Shown here one piece after another: positions 1 to 11,907 of a stretch of DNA of 64,000 bases (position 1 is the stretch's first letter; each line of letters opens with the position of its first letter). This DNA comes from Hyposmocoma kahamanoa (Eukaryota > Arthropoda > Insecta > Lepidoptera > Cosmopterigidae), in assembly GCF_003589595.1 (NCBI RefSeq), contig NW_020653391.1:3471129-3535128 (forward strand), written 5' to 3'. The notes beneath the pieces were generated by a model. The model searched no databases. It worked only from the letters and a program-made list of their open reading frames with translations, and was not told the DNA's origin. A program made the position numbers and the translations under genes.

Positions 1-349
1 ATCTTAAAGATCTCTACATTTATTTTATCATTTATTTCATGCTGTGTGGTTAATTAGCGTCACGAATCAAGGTTAACTACGCTCATGGACATAATTAGTG
101 GAACGTGTAAGTCAGAAACTTTATTTTGAAAAAAGAATCACTACAATCGTCTTTAGATTTCAATTACGTTCTGGTATATGTGGCCAGTGACATATGTTCA
201 TATTCATATAACCGTTGTTATCATAACCTCATTTTAGCGTTCCTTTAAATATGGTAATGTATATACAACAAGGAGGCATTTTTTAAGTAATTTAAAAAGT
301 TGATGGAAGCTGTATAACCTTAACATAAGTAAGTTAACGCAAAAGTATT

Positions 350-668
350 AGTTTTTTTATGATACCTAGTGATAAGACAAATAAGTCATGCGCCTGGTGA
401 TAAACGAGAAGCTTACCCATAGCAGTTGCAGTGCCACTCTGCCACTCAGAGCCTTAACTCGCAAAAATTGTAAGAGTGCGCCCTTCACTTGCGACATAAA
501 GTTGACATGTCCTATGTGCTTGTAATTTCACCAGCACTTTTCGAAACCGGAACGCAGTAATGCTCACATTTTTATTTATTTTATTTTTATTTTATTTCTA
601 CTGCTTAGTAGCAGATATAGGTAAGGTAGTATTATCCAGGACGAACTCAAGGAGCTCTATTGCTACCA
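350..668 (-). repeat. Family A retroposon, copy 1
   Basis: Near full length, tail (T-run) at left. A TTTATTT-rich insertion interrupts it at about 570-600. Family A consensus (element orientation): starts GTAGAGCTCCTTGTGAAAGA, contains CCGCCAAGCAGTAATGTCAG, GGCACATGGGACTTGTCAAC, CAGTGGCAGTGCCCCTCAGA, ends TACCATCAGGCGCACGACTT, GTCACTTGATATTAT and an A-tail. Confidence 0.75.
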
Positions 669-1689
669 AAATTTAAAGTTAATGCACAATACGGTGTTGC
701 TGTCCATCTTCTGGATATAACCTTAAATACTTACTGTGTTTGAGATGTCGTTATGCCACAGAATTTTAAGGAATTAAAGTTATTCTGCTTACAGCATGAA
801 GATTGATGTCAAAAATCGATAAAGTTTATATATCTATGATTTCAATATTCTAAACTAATTTATTTAATTACTGTGCCAAAAAAAAAAGTAAAAATGATGT
901 TGGTAATATTTTTGAGTCTACGCTCCTGCAAATTCCTTTTATAAATTCAAAAACAAATCAAAATTAAATTTCGAACTTCATTAAACAAATAGAATTCGTA
1001 TTTCCGGATGAGATGCTGGCAACATTCGGCACCCCGCCAGTCGCCGGAGGCGATCGGGCCAATCGGAGCACGATCTTTATTCAAAAATTCAAACTACTTC
1101 TGTTACAATAGCTTGAATTTTTCTTTATTATTCAACACATGCGTTATATGCAATAGTTAATTGGCTAATGCATTGGAGTTCGTGATTGACTTAACAAAAA
1201 GTTTACTCGTATAAAATAAAATTATCTACCAATAACGTCTTTAATGAAGCCGTGGTAGCCTAATGGTGGAGAGAAGGGGCTTAAAAAGAACAAGAAAAAC
1301 ATAAAATCAAAACATATTAGGAACACGACTTGTGTCACGGATTAGTTCGTGTACATCGATGACTTGTTTTATTGGGTCAAAGACGTTTCGTTCATTAATA
1401 CCATTCAGAATTAAATTTTACAATCTCTAAATCTCAAAATAAGTATAGAAACAAAATTACTTAACTGGGAAATAGTTGTCTCGTATAGCATAAGTAGACA
1501 ACCTTGAGATCTTGTAAGCGAGTAAGCGATTAGCACACTTCTGGGCATTACCTACGTGAGGAGAGGAATATCGTGTTCGATTTCCAGTAGAACCAAATTA
1601 GGAAACAATCGTTTATAAATTGGCTCTGGTTATGATACTCTGGTATTCCTGGAAGTTGCTCCTTCTAGCGTCGTATACCTCTTTACTGA
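669..1689. other. Intergenic
   Basis: AT-rich; GC-rich patch at 1030-1075. A GTGGTAGCCTAATGGTGG word at 1250 resembles a family C head. No gene. Confidence 0.5.
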
Positions 1690-1877
1690 GTACCGTGACT
1701 ATTCCGCGGAAACAAGTTCTGTATGACAACGCTGTGCCGTCTGTGGCGGTCTCTGGCATACTGGAACTCATCATGGAGACCCATAGCGAGAGCCGCACAA
1801 ATTTGGTCGGACCATCCTGTGGGACTGCGACCCCTCGGACGTTTACCGTCGTCATCGTAATGCTGTAAAATGTTCAT
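1690..1877 (-). pseudogene. LINE ORF2 C-terminal relic
   Basis: Minus-strand frame with RPRGRSPTGWSDQI, then ARDRHRRHSVV, resembling the conserved C-terminal tail (RRPPGRPPTRWSDQI, RDRxxWR) of RTE-type LINE polyproteins. No reverse transcriptase nearby. Confidence 0.6.
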
Positions 1878-2339
1878 GTATCCACCAATACACCTCCCGC
1901 GAAAGGAGTAGAGCCCATCTCAATATCCTTGATGCCTAGCATTCTAAGACCGCGCAGTTCCTTCCTCGTGGAATGGTCTCCTTCCTGTAGTATTTCCTTT
2001 GCACTATGACATGGGATTTTTAAAAATCGAGTCAACAGGGTAAAGACTGGCAAAAGATAGACAGTTCCTCTGACGTCGCACTACCTACCATCAAGTGACT
2101 CACCTTTTTTTTTTGCCCGTTTGCCTACTATTCTTAAAAGAAAAAGTATATTTGAGTCGAACTATGTAAACAATTATTTAAAGTTAATCCTTGACGTCTA
2201 CATTTTCACAGACGAGGTTATCAACCTGTCACCGCCTAACTTTAAAGTTAGCCAGAAACTTAGATTGAAATGTAAGAACCGTTACATTCAGACTCTTAGA
2301 ATTAGAAATTAAGTGTTAACTGTGAATTCACTTTACACT
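1878..2339. other. Intergenic
   Basis: No recognised element or coding region. Confidence 0.5.
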
Positions 2340-2458
2340 GCGTGCAGGGTACCGATCTCTTCTAAGAAGTGGGTTTAGACACTGGACAGTCCTCCACGCT
2401 GGTCCATGGAGGGTTGGGGACTTCGCACAATGTCTAAGGGCTGTGAACCTTTTGTGAC
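2340..2458 (-). repeat. RTE-like LINE / family C 3' tail fragment
   Basis: Minus strand: AAAGGTTCACAGCCCTTAGA, GTGCGAAGTCCCCAACCC, CAGCGTGGAGGACTG; the same tail motif order as the family C copy at 34080. Confidence 0.6.
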
Positions 2459-2475
2459 GTGACGTGTTAAACTAA

Positions 2476-2690
2476 ACTGCCTCGGTGGCCGAACGGTTAC
2501 ATGCCACTGTCACGCAGAGGTCCCAGGTTCGATTCCCGGAGCGGGAGAAAATATTTGTATGGCCTACATTTATTTCTCTCGTAAGTTTATATGTAATTTG
2601 TGGTTGTCTATGTGTGTGTCCATGGCACCCGCGACACAGGGTTTCCCTAGTGCGGGGCTATGTTGAGTGTGTACGTTATTATTATTATTA
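2476..2690 (+). repeat. Family B tRNA-derived SINE, copy 1
   Basis: Box A-like GGTGGCCGAACGGTTA and box B-like GGTTCGATTCC, then CTACATTTATTTCTCTCGT and GTTTCCCTAGTGCGGGGCTA, and a (TTA)n tail. Classic tRNA-head SINE layout. Confidence 0.82.
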
Positions 2691-3213
2691 CTAACCACAT
2701 AACTCATCATTCTATTCAACTTTCTTTAGTAAGTCAAAGTAAATGTAAGCAGAAACACCCATCAGCGACAATCTGTCTGCCCTGAGGCGATGAGTGGTAG
2801 CGTATGCATGCGTATAATAGAGCCTGAGGCGATGTCCCGCTGCGACCCTAACAACCCTAGCATCACGGCACTCGAGCAACAGGGGGTGCATTTTTCGTGC
2901 GACAAAGAAAATCTTATAGTAGAAAAAAGTCACGAAAAAACATGGCGGATGTTAAAATATTTTTTTATAGAAGAAGGATGAAAACTAGCTTTAGAAGCTT
3001 TTTTGGGCGTGAAAGTATCGCAATTTTTTAATAAGTATTTTAATAGTTCAAATTTGCTAAACTTTACTTCAAATTGGCAAAAAATGACAAATCGACGATG
3101 CAGATTATGCAAATTTTGCTTCATTATTTCTTGCTTAGATTTAAGCAAAGCTCTTTTTGTAAATACGACAAAATTTCTCACCATTTCTGCTTAATGAAAA
3201 AAAAATCTTGGTC
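2691..3213. other. Intergenic
   Basis: Mixed composition, GC-richer at 2760-2890; unrecognised. Confidence 0.45.
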
Positions 3214-3216
3214 TTA

Positions 3217-3362
3217 GAGTCGTATTCCATAACTCTACTCAATGCTCAAGTCAAGACCTGAGTATGATTTCAAGCACTGGAAATATGACCCTAATGGCAA
3301 AGACTTGAGTATGATTTCTAGTTCTTTAAATCATACTCGAGTAGAGCTCTGGAATACGACCA
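3217..3362. mobile_element. 146-bp MITE, TTA target duplication
   Basis: Inverted ends GAGTCGTATTCCATAACTCT and AGAGCTCTGGAATACGACCA, flanked by TTA at 3214-3216 and 3363-3365. Interior rich in CAAGTC/GACTTGAG. Second locus at 55386. Confidence 0.75.
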
Positions 3363-3879
3363 TTAAACCCACATGAATGACATAAGTCGACCCCCAACGA
3401 GTTGCCATAGGCAATAGAGACTAAAATGTGTCCATTAATTTGATTTTTAAAGTTTTCACCTATTTATTATTTATTCTTTGTACCAAAAAACAAACTAGTG
3501 TATAGTCTCAGATTCGGAACGAATATGAATCGGATGCATTGCAAAAACGAAAAAAAAAACGAGAAAAAATATTTCACCCATTTATTTGGGCCGGCAAAGG
3601 TTCCACCAAACAGCCTCTTCATATATTAGTATCTTTTCCACAATGATTTTTGACGTTTCGTTACATTCATTTAGTTTAATCAAAATAGATTTGACAGCTA
3701 TTGATTTAAATACAATAAAATCAAAATTCTTCATTGATTATGTTTGTAATACAAACAATAAAAATAGAATGAACAAATAAAGATGTTTCGATCTCGCTAG
3801 GGTACGAGAATTGATCCCCAGGCTGTTGGCAGGATATTGACATTTGCCTACAGTAACACATATGTATAATGTAGTATCT

Positions 3880-4045
3880 TTGTAAGTCATGGTAGCCTGG
3901 TTTGACACCACCTTTCAATCAAAGGCCGTGGGTTCGAATTCGAGCACGCACCTCTGAGTTTCTTGGTATTTATGTGCGAAATTTAATTCGAAATTTACTA
4001 TAAGCTTTTCGGTGAAGGAAATTATAGTCCTGAAGAATCCTGCGC
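3880..4045 (+). repeat. Family C tRNA-derived SINE, copy 1
   Basis: GTAGCCTGGTTTGACACCAC (box A-like), GGCCGTGGGTTCGAATTC (box B), GCACCTCTGAGTTTCTTGG, then CGGTGAAGGAAA; tail diverged. Confidence 0.72.
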
Positions 4046-4126
4046 GTCGAAAGACGTGTAAATGGATTGATGATGAACAATGTAATATCTACCTCCCTAT
4101 TTATTGAGAGGTTACGAGTACATAAC

Positions 4127-4358
4127 AGTCGTCGGAGATGACATTTTAAAGAAATAACGTTTTCTCGAATTTTCATAACCTCGAAAGTAATTTTGAGAGG
4201 AAAATGTTTTTTTTTGTTTTAAACCTAACTGAACCTAATCGTGTCTTTGCGATAAACATCCAACATGCCCTGAAAGAACAACGGTGTCGTTATAATTCGG
4301 TTTTCGGTGCAATGAAAATTCGAACAAAAGTTATTTCTGAAAAAAAATTCGAATTTGT
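4127..4358 (+). mobile_element. About 230-bp fold-back MITE, copy 1
   Basis: Ends related to AGAAATAACGTT[T/G]TTCGAATTTTCAT in inverted orientation. The interior carries CCTAACTGAACCTAATCG and GCGATAAACATCCAACATG, shared with the inverted copy at 12905-13147. Confidence 0.72.
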
Positions 4359-4952
4359 GATGGGTTACCTTATTGAGGATATATTTATTTCTACATGAAA
4401 ACACGCTACCAACATTTTAGGATGTTACCTACTTTAGATACTGGAAACCATGAGGCAAGCTCATAATAGAACTACCATTATATATTCTGTAACTTAGATC
4501 AAGTCGCTACTGTCTACATGGTAGCGTTGTTTCCATTTTAAGCCATATCAGAGTAACGTACACTCATCAACTTCAAAAGCAATACCGACATAGAGTATAA
4601 AATAAATGATTCTAAGCATATAGCAACGGTAATTTCAGTCAGCCAAGCGTTAAAAAAGTGTAACTACAATGGCGACTGCGCATAAAGAGGTTTCATAGTG
4701 CGATGATCACCAATCGGCGCGCGCGGCGAATACCTACTAATTACAGCGTGAACAGGGGTGGGGCGGCGTGGTACTGTTTGCACTCAAATGTAACTCGTAA
4801 CAAACTCGAGTTGAAAAAATACTGCCGATTTCTATCGGTAGATGACCTGCAGCTTCATCGATTACCAGACACTCAAGATCAGGCAAAAAAAGGCTTATGT
4901 TAATTTGGTTTCCGCTTTGTGGCGCTAAAGTATAAAGTTTCTGTCTTTTTTA

Positions 4953-5195
4953 ACCGATTTTAAAAAAGGAGGGGTTCTCTATTTGACTGTTTTTTGTATG
5001 TATGTTACGCGATAACTCCGGCATTAGTAAACCGATTTTGATGATTCTTTTTTGTTGGAAAGAAGGTACCCAATATTGGTCCCATTTAAATTTGAAGAAA
5101 ATATTCAGTGGCAAACTAGGGAATGAAACCGGTTTCGCGCACGTTCCGGTAACTTATTTTAATAAAACTTGGCAAATAGATGTAATATCACGAAT
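4953..5195 (+). repeat. Family D repeat, copy 1
   Basis: AAAAAAGGAGGGGTTCTCTA, TTTGACTGTTTTTTGTATGTA, GTTACGCGATAACTCCGGCA, CCCAATATTGGTCCCATTTA, then AAACTTGGCAAATAGATGTA. A common insect interspersed repeat. Confidence 0.65.
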
Positions 5196-5217
5196 TTTTG
5201 AGGTCTTTTTTTTATTA

Positions 5218-5388
5218 TTGACACAGGACGGACAAGTCATACGCCTGATGGCAAGCGATACCTGTCCATAGTAGTTTCAGTGCTACTCATTGCTTGAAAT
5301 CACAGTTTGAGGGGCACTGCCACTGCGCCCGCCACCTGGAGGCGTATCAAAGTTGACAAGTCCCATGTGCCTATAATTTCATCAGTTT
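5218..5388 (-). repeat. Family A, copy 2 (3' half)
   Basis: Matches only the tail-proximal half (minus strand), GGACGGACAAGTCATACGCC onward. Diverged. Confidence 0.65.
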
Positions 5389-5635
5389 CAGCCATATCTA
5401 AACTTTGTAAAAGAATCAAACAATGCTTATTCACAGCCTTGGTGTAATATGGCAAATGTAACATGACATCTTTTTTTGGGAGATTTATAAAATTAACATA
5501 TTCGTACTTTGTTTCATGTCAGTTTTATGAATTAAGGCGGATTTACATTTGTCTGGCCTGTCGGTTCGTGACGCGTCAGAACGGTATCGGTTTCATACAA
5601 ACAGCACAAGCGCTCACGTCAGATTGCGACTAAAA

Positions 5636-5772
5636 CTTTTTTTATAACATCAAGTGACGGGACGAACAAGTCGTGCGCCTGATGGTAAGCTACTCGCCAG
5701 TCCAAAACAGTTACAGTGCCACTCAGAGCTTTAAATTGCAAAGATCTGAGGGGCACTACCACTGTAGTAGGT
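5636..5772 (-). repeat. Family A, copy 3 (3' part)
   Basis: T-run then CATCAAGTGACGGGACGAAC, ends after GAGGGGCACTACCACTG. 5'-truncated. Confidence 0.72.
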
Positions 5773-5978
5773 AACCAATACCGTTGTGATGCGTTACAAC
5801 ACGTCTCGTCAGAAATCCGGCTTTATGTGATAAAAGCACTTTTGACGTATTTTACTATACGAAGGTTACGAATTATTGTAAATGTGAAACTTCGACTCAA
5901 TATAGCCTATTATAGTACTCGATAAACTATGAATCTGTTTCACTAATAACTCGAAATTAAAAGGCGCAAACCCCCTCC

Positions 5979-6005
5979 AGGCGTACCCCATGAAAGGGTA
6001 CGCCT
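5979..6005. repeat. GC-rich perfect hairpin
   Basis: AGGCGTACCC (5979-5988) and GGGTACGCCT (5996-6005) around a 7-nt loop, followed by a CpG-rich stretch to about 6075 with GGGCGGATCGCCCGCC. No A-rich tail or promoter context. Confidence 0.6.
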
Positions 6006-6075
6006 GAGGCCGAGGGCGGATCGCCCGCCTTGCGGCAGTAGCGACCGGGCACGCGCCGCGAGCGAAACCTTTTCG

Positions 6076-7302
6076 CGATTATAATCGACTTCTGTGTTCG
6101 AATTTTTACGATTACGTTTAAATAAAACTTCGTCTACTTACTATGACACGAATATTTACGATTTCGTTTGAATAAAATTTCAATTTCTTACTCTGACTCA
6201 AATTATTACTAATATTTGCCAAAAAAGTTGCATTACTAAAAAAAGATTAAAAGGTTATTTAAGAAGTTTTAAAAAAGTTGTTTTTAAGTAACTACTATTT
6301 ACTTCACAATATAAGTGGCGTAAAAATTGTATTCAAAGTCAGATATTCGACAATAATTATACGACCTGTTGACTATAAAATTTGAGCAATTGAGGGGGAT
6401 TAGATTGAACGGATTAATAAATTTACAAGTGCGTACGTCAAATAGATTTTGGGCTATAGAGTGCCTCAAAGTCTTATAAGACACGTGGTCAGTGCGTTGC
6501 ACTTTGGCTGAGGCAATGCCATTTGTTGTTCAGATTTAGTGTCATTGATCTGATACCCTTATTTCACTTTTATGTATACTTATTTACATTGCCGTATTTA
6601 TTTTGTAACAATTATTAGCATAAATTATAACCCTTAAAATTAAATTAATAAATTTCACAAACGTCACACAAAAATCACTAACAATTAATGAACGATAATC
6701 CATAAATTGCAATAAAAATTCCTAAAAATCGACTCTGACCCAATTAATCGCATTGTCCCGTTACTAGTTAACTGATTAATACAATCTTAGAACTGCCAGT
6801 TAATGTTCGTAATTATTCTATTCAACAAAAACAGTTTCCAAATCTGCCGAGGATAATCGATTTTATCCGCATACATCAATCTAATAGTGATGACCAATCA
6901 TAGTTTAGAGTTATCGATAAAATGTTTAATACACTGAATCTTCACTGCTATTATTTGTAATATTATGTATCAGTAGTAAACATCGATGATGAACTGATGA
7001 TTTTCATAACAAGTATGCAGATATATTACCGATAAACGTACCTATACACTGATTACTCAAGTTACAAATAGACTCCAAAATTTCAAATCAATTTTTATAT
7101 GATACGTTTCATTATGATGTTGTTACATATAATATAACTAACAAAATAATGAACTAAACGAACGAAATTATTCCAAAAATATCGATACCGATAGTCACTT
7201 AGTAATTATAGTCTCATCACTAGGTAATAAATAAAAATATTCCAGTAGTCCCATTCGGCAATCAGCAGCGCAAGAGGCCAATTTAAAAAGCAATCACTTA
7301 CC
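6076..7302. other. Intergenic, AT-rich
   Basis: Unique-looking AT-rich sequence without recognised repeats; unusually repeat-poor for this window. Could hold regulatory DNA. Confidence 0.45.
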
Positions 7303-7990
7303 TCGTGCACACGGCATCGCCCGCCTTTTATGGGACCGCGATTCAAAAATTGTTATTCGAATTTATTCGATACCATTTACATATATCGTTTTTTCGTAGC
7401 TTTCTCCTCACTAGTAAGGAGTCTCGTTTTGCGCGTAAAAAGGTTAGCACGGATCTCGTGGGGTTGAAATTGTAACACTAGTGTTGTATGTGCTAAAGTA
7501 CTTTAAAATCGATTTGTATTTTATAAATTTAGTTATTTGACTAATACTGTGATAAATTTGCGTCGAACGTAAGTTTTTATTAAACATCAACAGCTTTTAC
7601 TATCAAAAATGTCTACCTCATTTCTCTAAACCTGAATTAATATCAGTTGTAAAATATTATCAGAGTAATAAAATTGTTTTGCTCTACTTTACATCATTAT
7701 ATTCCATAAATGTCTACAAGGAGTTGGCTAATAAATATCCAATGAAATAAGTAATAAAAGCCGTTATAAAACTTTCTACTAAAACTTTACGTAATAAGTT
7801 AAATAATTTGCATTATATTTAAGCATTTATTAGAAACAAGTATCTTAAGAAAGAATCAGTGTTTAAAAAAAATGTAGTGTAAAGGATCCATAGTAAAGTG
7901 TCATTATAGTGTATTTATTTTGTGAAGTGCAAATAAAGAAAGTGCGCTGGCGTACGTGGATTTATCCAGCGTGATTGAGGTGCAGGTAAT
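7303..7990. promoter_or_regulatory. Possible promoter / untranslated 5' exon region, perhaps divergent
   Basis: Three good splice-donor-like sites lie within 700 bp and are not inside a recognised repeat. On the + strand: gtaagttt after 7569, and gtaataaa after CAG at 7986. On the - strand: gtaagtga reading leftward from 7301, preceded on that strand by a short ATG-containing GC-rich stretch and an upstream cataaaag box. The + segment ending 7986 has an open phase-0 frame that would join AP-2 exon a in frame, but with no ATG. This is inference only; transcript data would decide. It could equally be chance. Confidence 0.2.
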
Positions 7991-8118
7991 AAATAACAGT
8001 TTCATATAACTTTTCCTTGACAATTTTTCATTATGCGCATGCAATTTTATAAATTATTCTAAACCATCTTCTTGGTGAATTAGACACTTTTCTCCTAACT
8101 AGACTTCCTGATGTACGT

Positions 8119-8342
8119 AAAGATTGAAATCACAAAGATCTGAGGGGCACTGCCACTGCGCCCATCACCCTGAAACATAAGTAGACAAGTCCCATGTGCC
8201 TGTAATTTCACTAGCACCATTACCGCCCAAAACCGAAACGTAGTAATGCTCACATTACTGCTTGACGGCATAAATAGGCGAGGTGACATTACTTCTCTGG
8301 ATGATCTCTTTCACAAGGATTGAATAGAGTTCTACTGCTACT
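8119..8342 (-). repeat. Family A, copy 4 (tail missing)
   Basis: Holds CACAAAGATCTGAGGGGCAC through GAGTTCTACTGCTACT; lacks the last 100 bp with the A-tail. Confidence 0.72.
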
Positions 8343-8810
8343 TATGATGGAAATGAATCAATCTTTTCGTACACAAGATAGTAAGAAAGGACTGTAGACA
8401 AGACATATATTAACATTGTTGAAATAATGTCTTATTTCATATTTTTATTAAAATACTCCATAATTAGCATTTAAGTTTTATTTTTATTTATTTATTTTTT
8501 ATAATAAAAATCTTGCGCAGGAACTAGTTCGAAATGGATTGGTGACAGCTCTTGGGTAAAAAAGAAAACAATTCAAACTATCGATTAATAGAACGATTTT
8601 ATTACATGAAATGATATTGATAATTGAATTGGACTTAACTCATTAGCGGGTTTTTAATTTATTTTAAATTATTGTCGCGGACATTAATTACTTCTTTTGA
8701 AAAAAGTTTGTGATATCAGACGACATTAAATTACGCTAGGAAACATAAATATTGTTGAACAGACATAGTTTTAATTTAAATACACTTAATCTTACAGGAA
8801 GTTAAATTGT

Positions 8811-9171
8811 TTTTCGGATCTAAACCGCGCATATTTTTTTGCTGGTCCCGTGGCCACTGACGATTGAGATGATAAAGTCATCAACCTGTTATGTCTAATA
8901 TGAACGCAAACCACGTTATTTTTATAGTTATAAAAGTTATTAATTAAATGCCTTTTTTTGATTTTCCAAAGAACATTCCAAAATTTACACTACATAAGTT
9001 TTTACAAAAGATTTAATTTTAACATCATGAATTTTTTTTAATAAATATTTTTAACATTACACGTAAGTGAGTGATGACTTTACCAACGTCAGCCATGATC
9101 ATAGGACCTATAAAGGGCCCGAAACTTTGCTTTATTTGAAACAACAATTACACGCGGCTTAGATCCGAAAA
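8811..9171. mobile_element. 361-bp MITE (TTTTCGGATCTAA ends)
   Basis: 19-bp inverted ends, TTTTCGGATCTAAACCGCG and CGCGGCTTAGATCCGAAAA. The right half (CCTATAAAGGGCCCGAAAC) recurs at 14271-14378 and, inverted, at 26452-26576. Confidence 0.72.
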
Positions 9172-9212
9172 ATAGTTTCATTTATTATGTAAACTGAGCT
9201 GAGTTGAGTTGA

Positions 9213-9403
9213 GGTTTAAATTGCAAATATCTTAGAGGCACTGCCCTTGCACCTGTCACCCTGAGATATAAGTTGACAAGTGCCTGCATTTTCGCCAGCA
9301 CCCTTTAAAACAGGAAACAGTAATGCTCAGATTACCGCTTGGGGGCAGAAATAGGTAAGATGGTAGCACCTGGAGAAACACATTCACAAAGAGCTCTACT
9401 GCT
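9213..9403 (-). repeat. Family A, copy 5 (tail missing)
   Basis: Diverged and gapped; CACCCTGAGATATAAGTTGA and GAGCTCTACTGCTT identify it. Confidence 0.62.
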
Positions 9404-9409
9404 TCAAAA

Positions 9410-11398
9410 AATTCGTAAAAAATTCTTTATTGAAAATGGTACCGAATATTATTGCAATAATATCAAAATGTTCTGAAAAAAAAGTGATACTTTGTACAGC
9501 CGGGCCTGTACCTGAGTGTGCCACCGTAATATCGATAAACAACTGTATTAATATTACCGTTAGACTCATCAATCAATATCGGAATTCGTGTCTCTATTAT
9601 AATCTGTGTGTGATCGATACATGCACGTCTCATTAATATACGAAATGAACAGGTGATATGTTATGGATATATTTTGAAATATCATAAATTAGTTTCTTAA
9701 ATGACTTTTGTAATGAAGTAAATGTAGTTTCGCTAACTTTGAAAGCCGGTATACAAAAAATATAATAATCTAATATATAAACAGAAAGATATTTCAGCTG
9801 AGGACAGAGTGTCATTAGACGGAGTAGCAGGAATAAGCGAAGATGGGACTTTTTTATTTATTAATTTTTTATACGCACACACTTATAGCCCAGCACTAGT
9901 GAAAAACCATGTATCGCGAGTTTTTGTTTATGATGTCAAAAGACAGAGCGAACTAGTTGTGGGCCTGGTGGTAACTCAGTGCCTTAAATCACGCTAGCAA
10001 AACATCGTCACATTCAATAAGTATTTATTTTACTACACCTCTACCCTACGAGTTTAAAAATGTATTGTCTAGCGCATCCACAAAGAGGTCAGATTAAGAC
10101 TTATCATTGACCTGGACTGACCTCGTACTATGAACAAAAGGCTTTCTCCTTCATGTCGATATTTCATTACATTAATCAAGATCTGACCAACGACATGAGT
10201 GTCCCAAAACTGATGTGATTGATTTATTTTTTAGCGCGTTTATAATCAACTACTATACACTACTTGTTAGATATGAATGTGCAGATCAAATAAGTAATAG
10301 ATGAATATCCAACTAGGTAATTAACCCAAAACTTATCCTTAAAAAATGTTATATACATATTACAAAGGCGCTCTTTTTAATTCTGAACCAAAATTCGACT
10401 GTCTATGGTACTCGCTACTGAACTGAAAAAAAAATCAATAAAGTTCTTTAAATAGTAAGTACTTTAATGAGATTCAAGAAAAGAAGACCGTATTTTTGCT
10501 ATTAAAATTAGAGATAGAAGATAAAGAGTCTCCTTAAACGCGTCACTATATGTTCCTGATCAGAATAATTTCACTATATATGTGAAGTTATTGAAATTCA
10601 AATTATTTTGCGAAGTAATGTCTCAAAATGTTACATAACAGGTACAAAGATGTAAACATTTGGCAAAAAGAGTTATTTGAAAACAATATAAAATGTCAAA
10701 TAAGGCGCTACTGAAAGACTCTACTGTCTCCTGATTGATTAAAATATAATTGGTACTTGGCCAATCACGGACACTTCTATCCTATCTCTTCGGTTTTTCG
10801 TTTTGTAGCGTTTCTTAGGCTTTCGCGTGAATTTGTTGTAGCGGATTTGTTAACAAATAATCTTTAAGTATATCATTATTTTAATTTACTAATAGAAAAA
10901 GTATTGCAATCATTACTGAATTAGGTCTTAAAATCTTGTACCTACAACTTAGGCCACATTATGAACCCTCATTATGCAATGATTGCATAAAATATTATTA
11001 TTGCAAGTCAGAAAAGTAACTTAAGATATGCAAAAATGGTGCAACTAAAGAATATCTTCACAAATACACTATAAAACAGACAGTCATGTAGACATGTGCC
11101 GAGCGCCAAACCCGCAGCCTTGTACAAACAAGTCACTATCACTGTTTTGATTGCTAATTATCAAATTTACGATCATCCAAATCACGTTATTAACGAATTG
11201 CTCCACATCTAACCGCAACGCGATTAATTTGACTGTTAACGTGGTCATTTCACATCCGGACTATAAATAACAACTCGACCGAAATCGATCTCGTTCGAAC
11301 TTGTAACTTTATATTAATCTACTTTTTAATAAATAGTACAGTCAGCGAATCAAGCGGCTATTAAGAACAATTTAAACTGAGGTACAGTGAACAAAACA
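9410..11398. other. Intergenic or 5' intron
   Basis: Mostly unrecognised AT-rich DNA. A CTATAAATA box at about 11262 precedes no recognised exon. Only degenerate family A (9938-9998) inside. Confidence 0.4.
9938..9998 (-). repeat. Family A, copy 6 (degenerate)
   Basis: GACAGAGCGAACTAGTTGTG and GCCTGGTGGTAACTCAGTGC resemble the tail-proximal segment. Confidence 0.35.
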
Positions 11399-11582
11399 GT
11401 GGCGAAATTACAGGCACGTGGGATTTGTCAACTTACGTCTCTGGGTGACAGGCGCAGTGGCAGTGCCCCTCAGATCTTTGCGATTTAAAGCTCTCAGTGG
11501 CACTGCAACTGTTATAGACAGGCGTGTAGGTTACCATCAAGCGCACGACTGTTCATCCCGTCACTTGATATTATAAAAAAAA
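11399..11582 (+). repeat. Family A, copy 7 (3' half with A-tail)
   Basis: CTTGATATTATAAAAAAAAG tail. Plus orientation, 5'-truncated. Confidence 0.72.
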
Positions 11583-11703
11583 GCAAAATACTACTTAATT
11601 GAAAGATAAGACTGCCAAGTCTATCCTGTGTTTTCTTTTGTATATCCTCTCTTGGTCGTTTATTTTGTCCGTGTATTTTTATGGTACTAGGTAACGGGAA
11701 AAA

Positions 11704-11900
11704 ACTGTCTGTTTGGTCGAACGGTTACCATCCTGGACTGCCACGCAGTTCCCGGGTTCGATTACCGGGCCGAGAGAAATATTTTTACGGCCTACATTGA
11801 ATTCTCTCGTGAATTTGGGTGTAATTTATGGTTGTGTCCATGACACCCGCGATACAGGGTTTCCCTAGTGCGGGACTATGAATGTATGCGCGTTATTATA
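11704..11900 (+). repeat. Family B tRNA-derived SINE, copy 2
   Basis: GGTCGAACGGTTACCATCC, GGGTTCGATTACCGGGCC and GTTTCCCTAGTGCGGGACTA; tail truncated to CGTTATTATA. Family A copy 8 adjoins. Confidence 0.8.
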
Positions 11901-11907
11901 AAAAAAA

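Noticed and set aside
7923..7986. Coding first exon of AP-2 (open phase-0 frame ending in CAG before gtaata)
   Set aside because: No ATG after the upstream in-frame TGA and only a poor acceptor candidate; kept only as part of a low-confidence 5' region.
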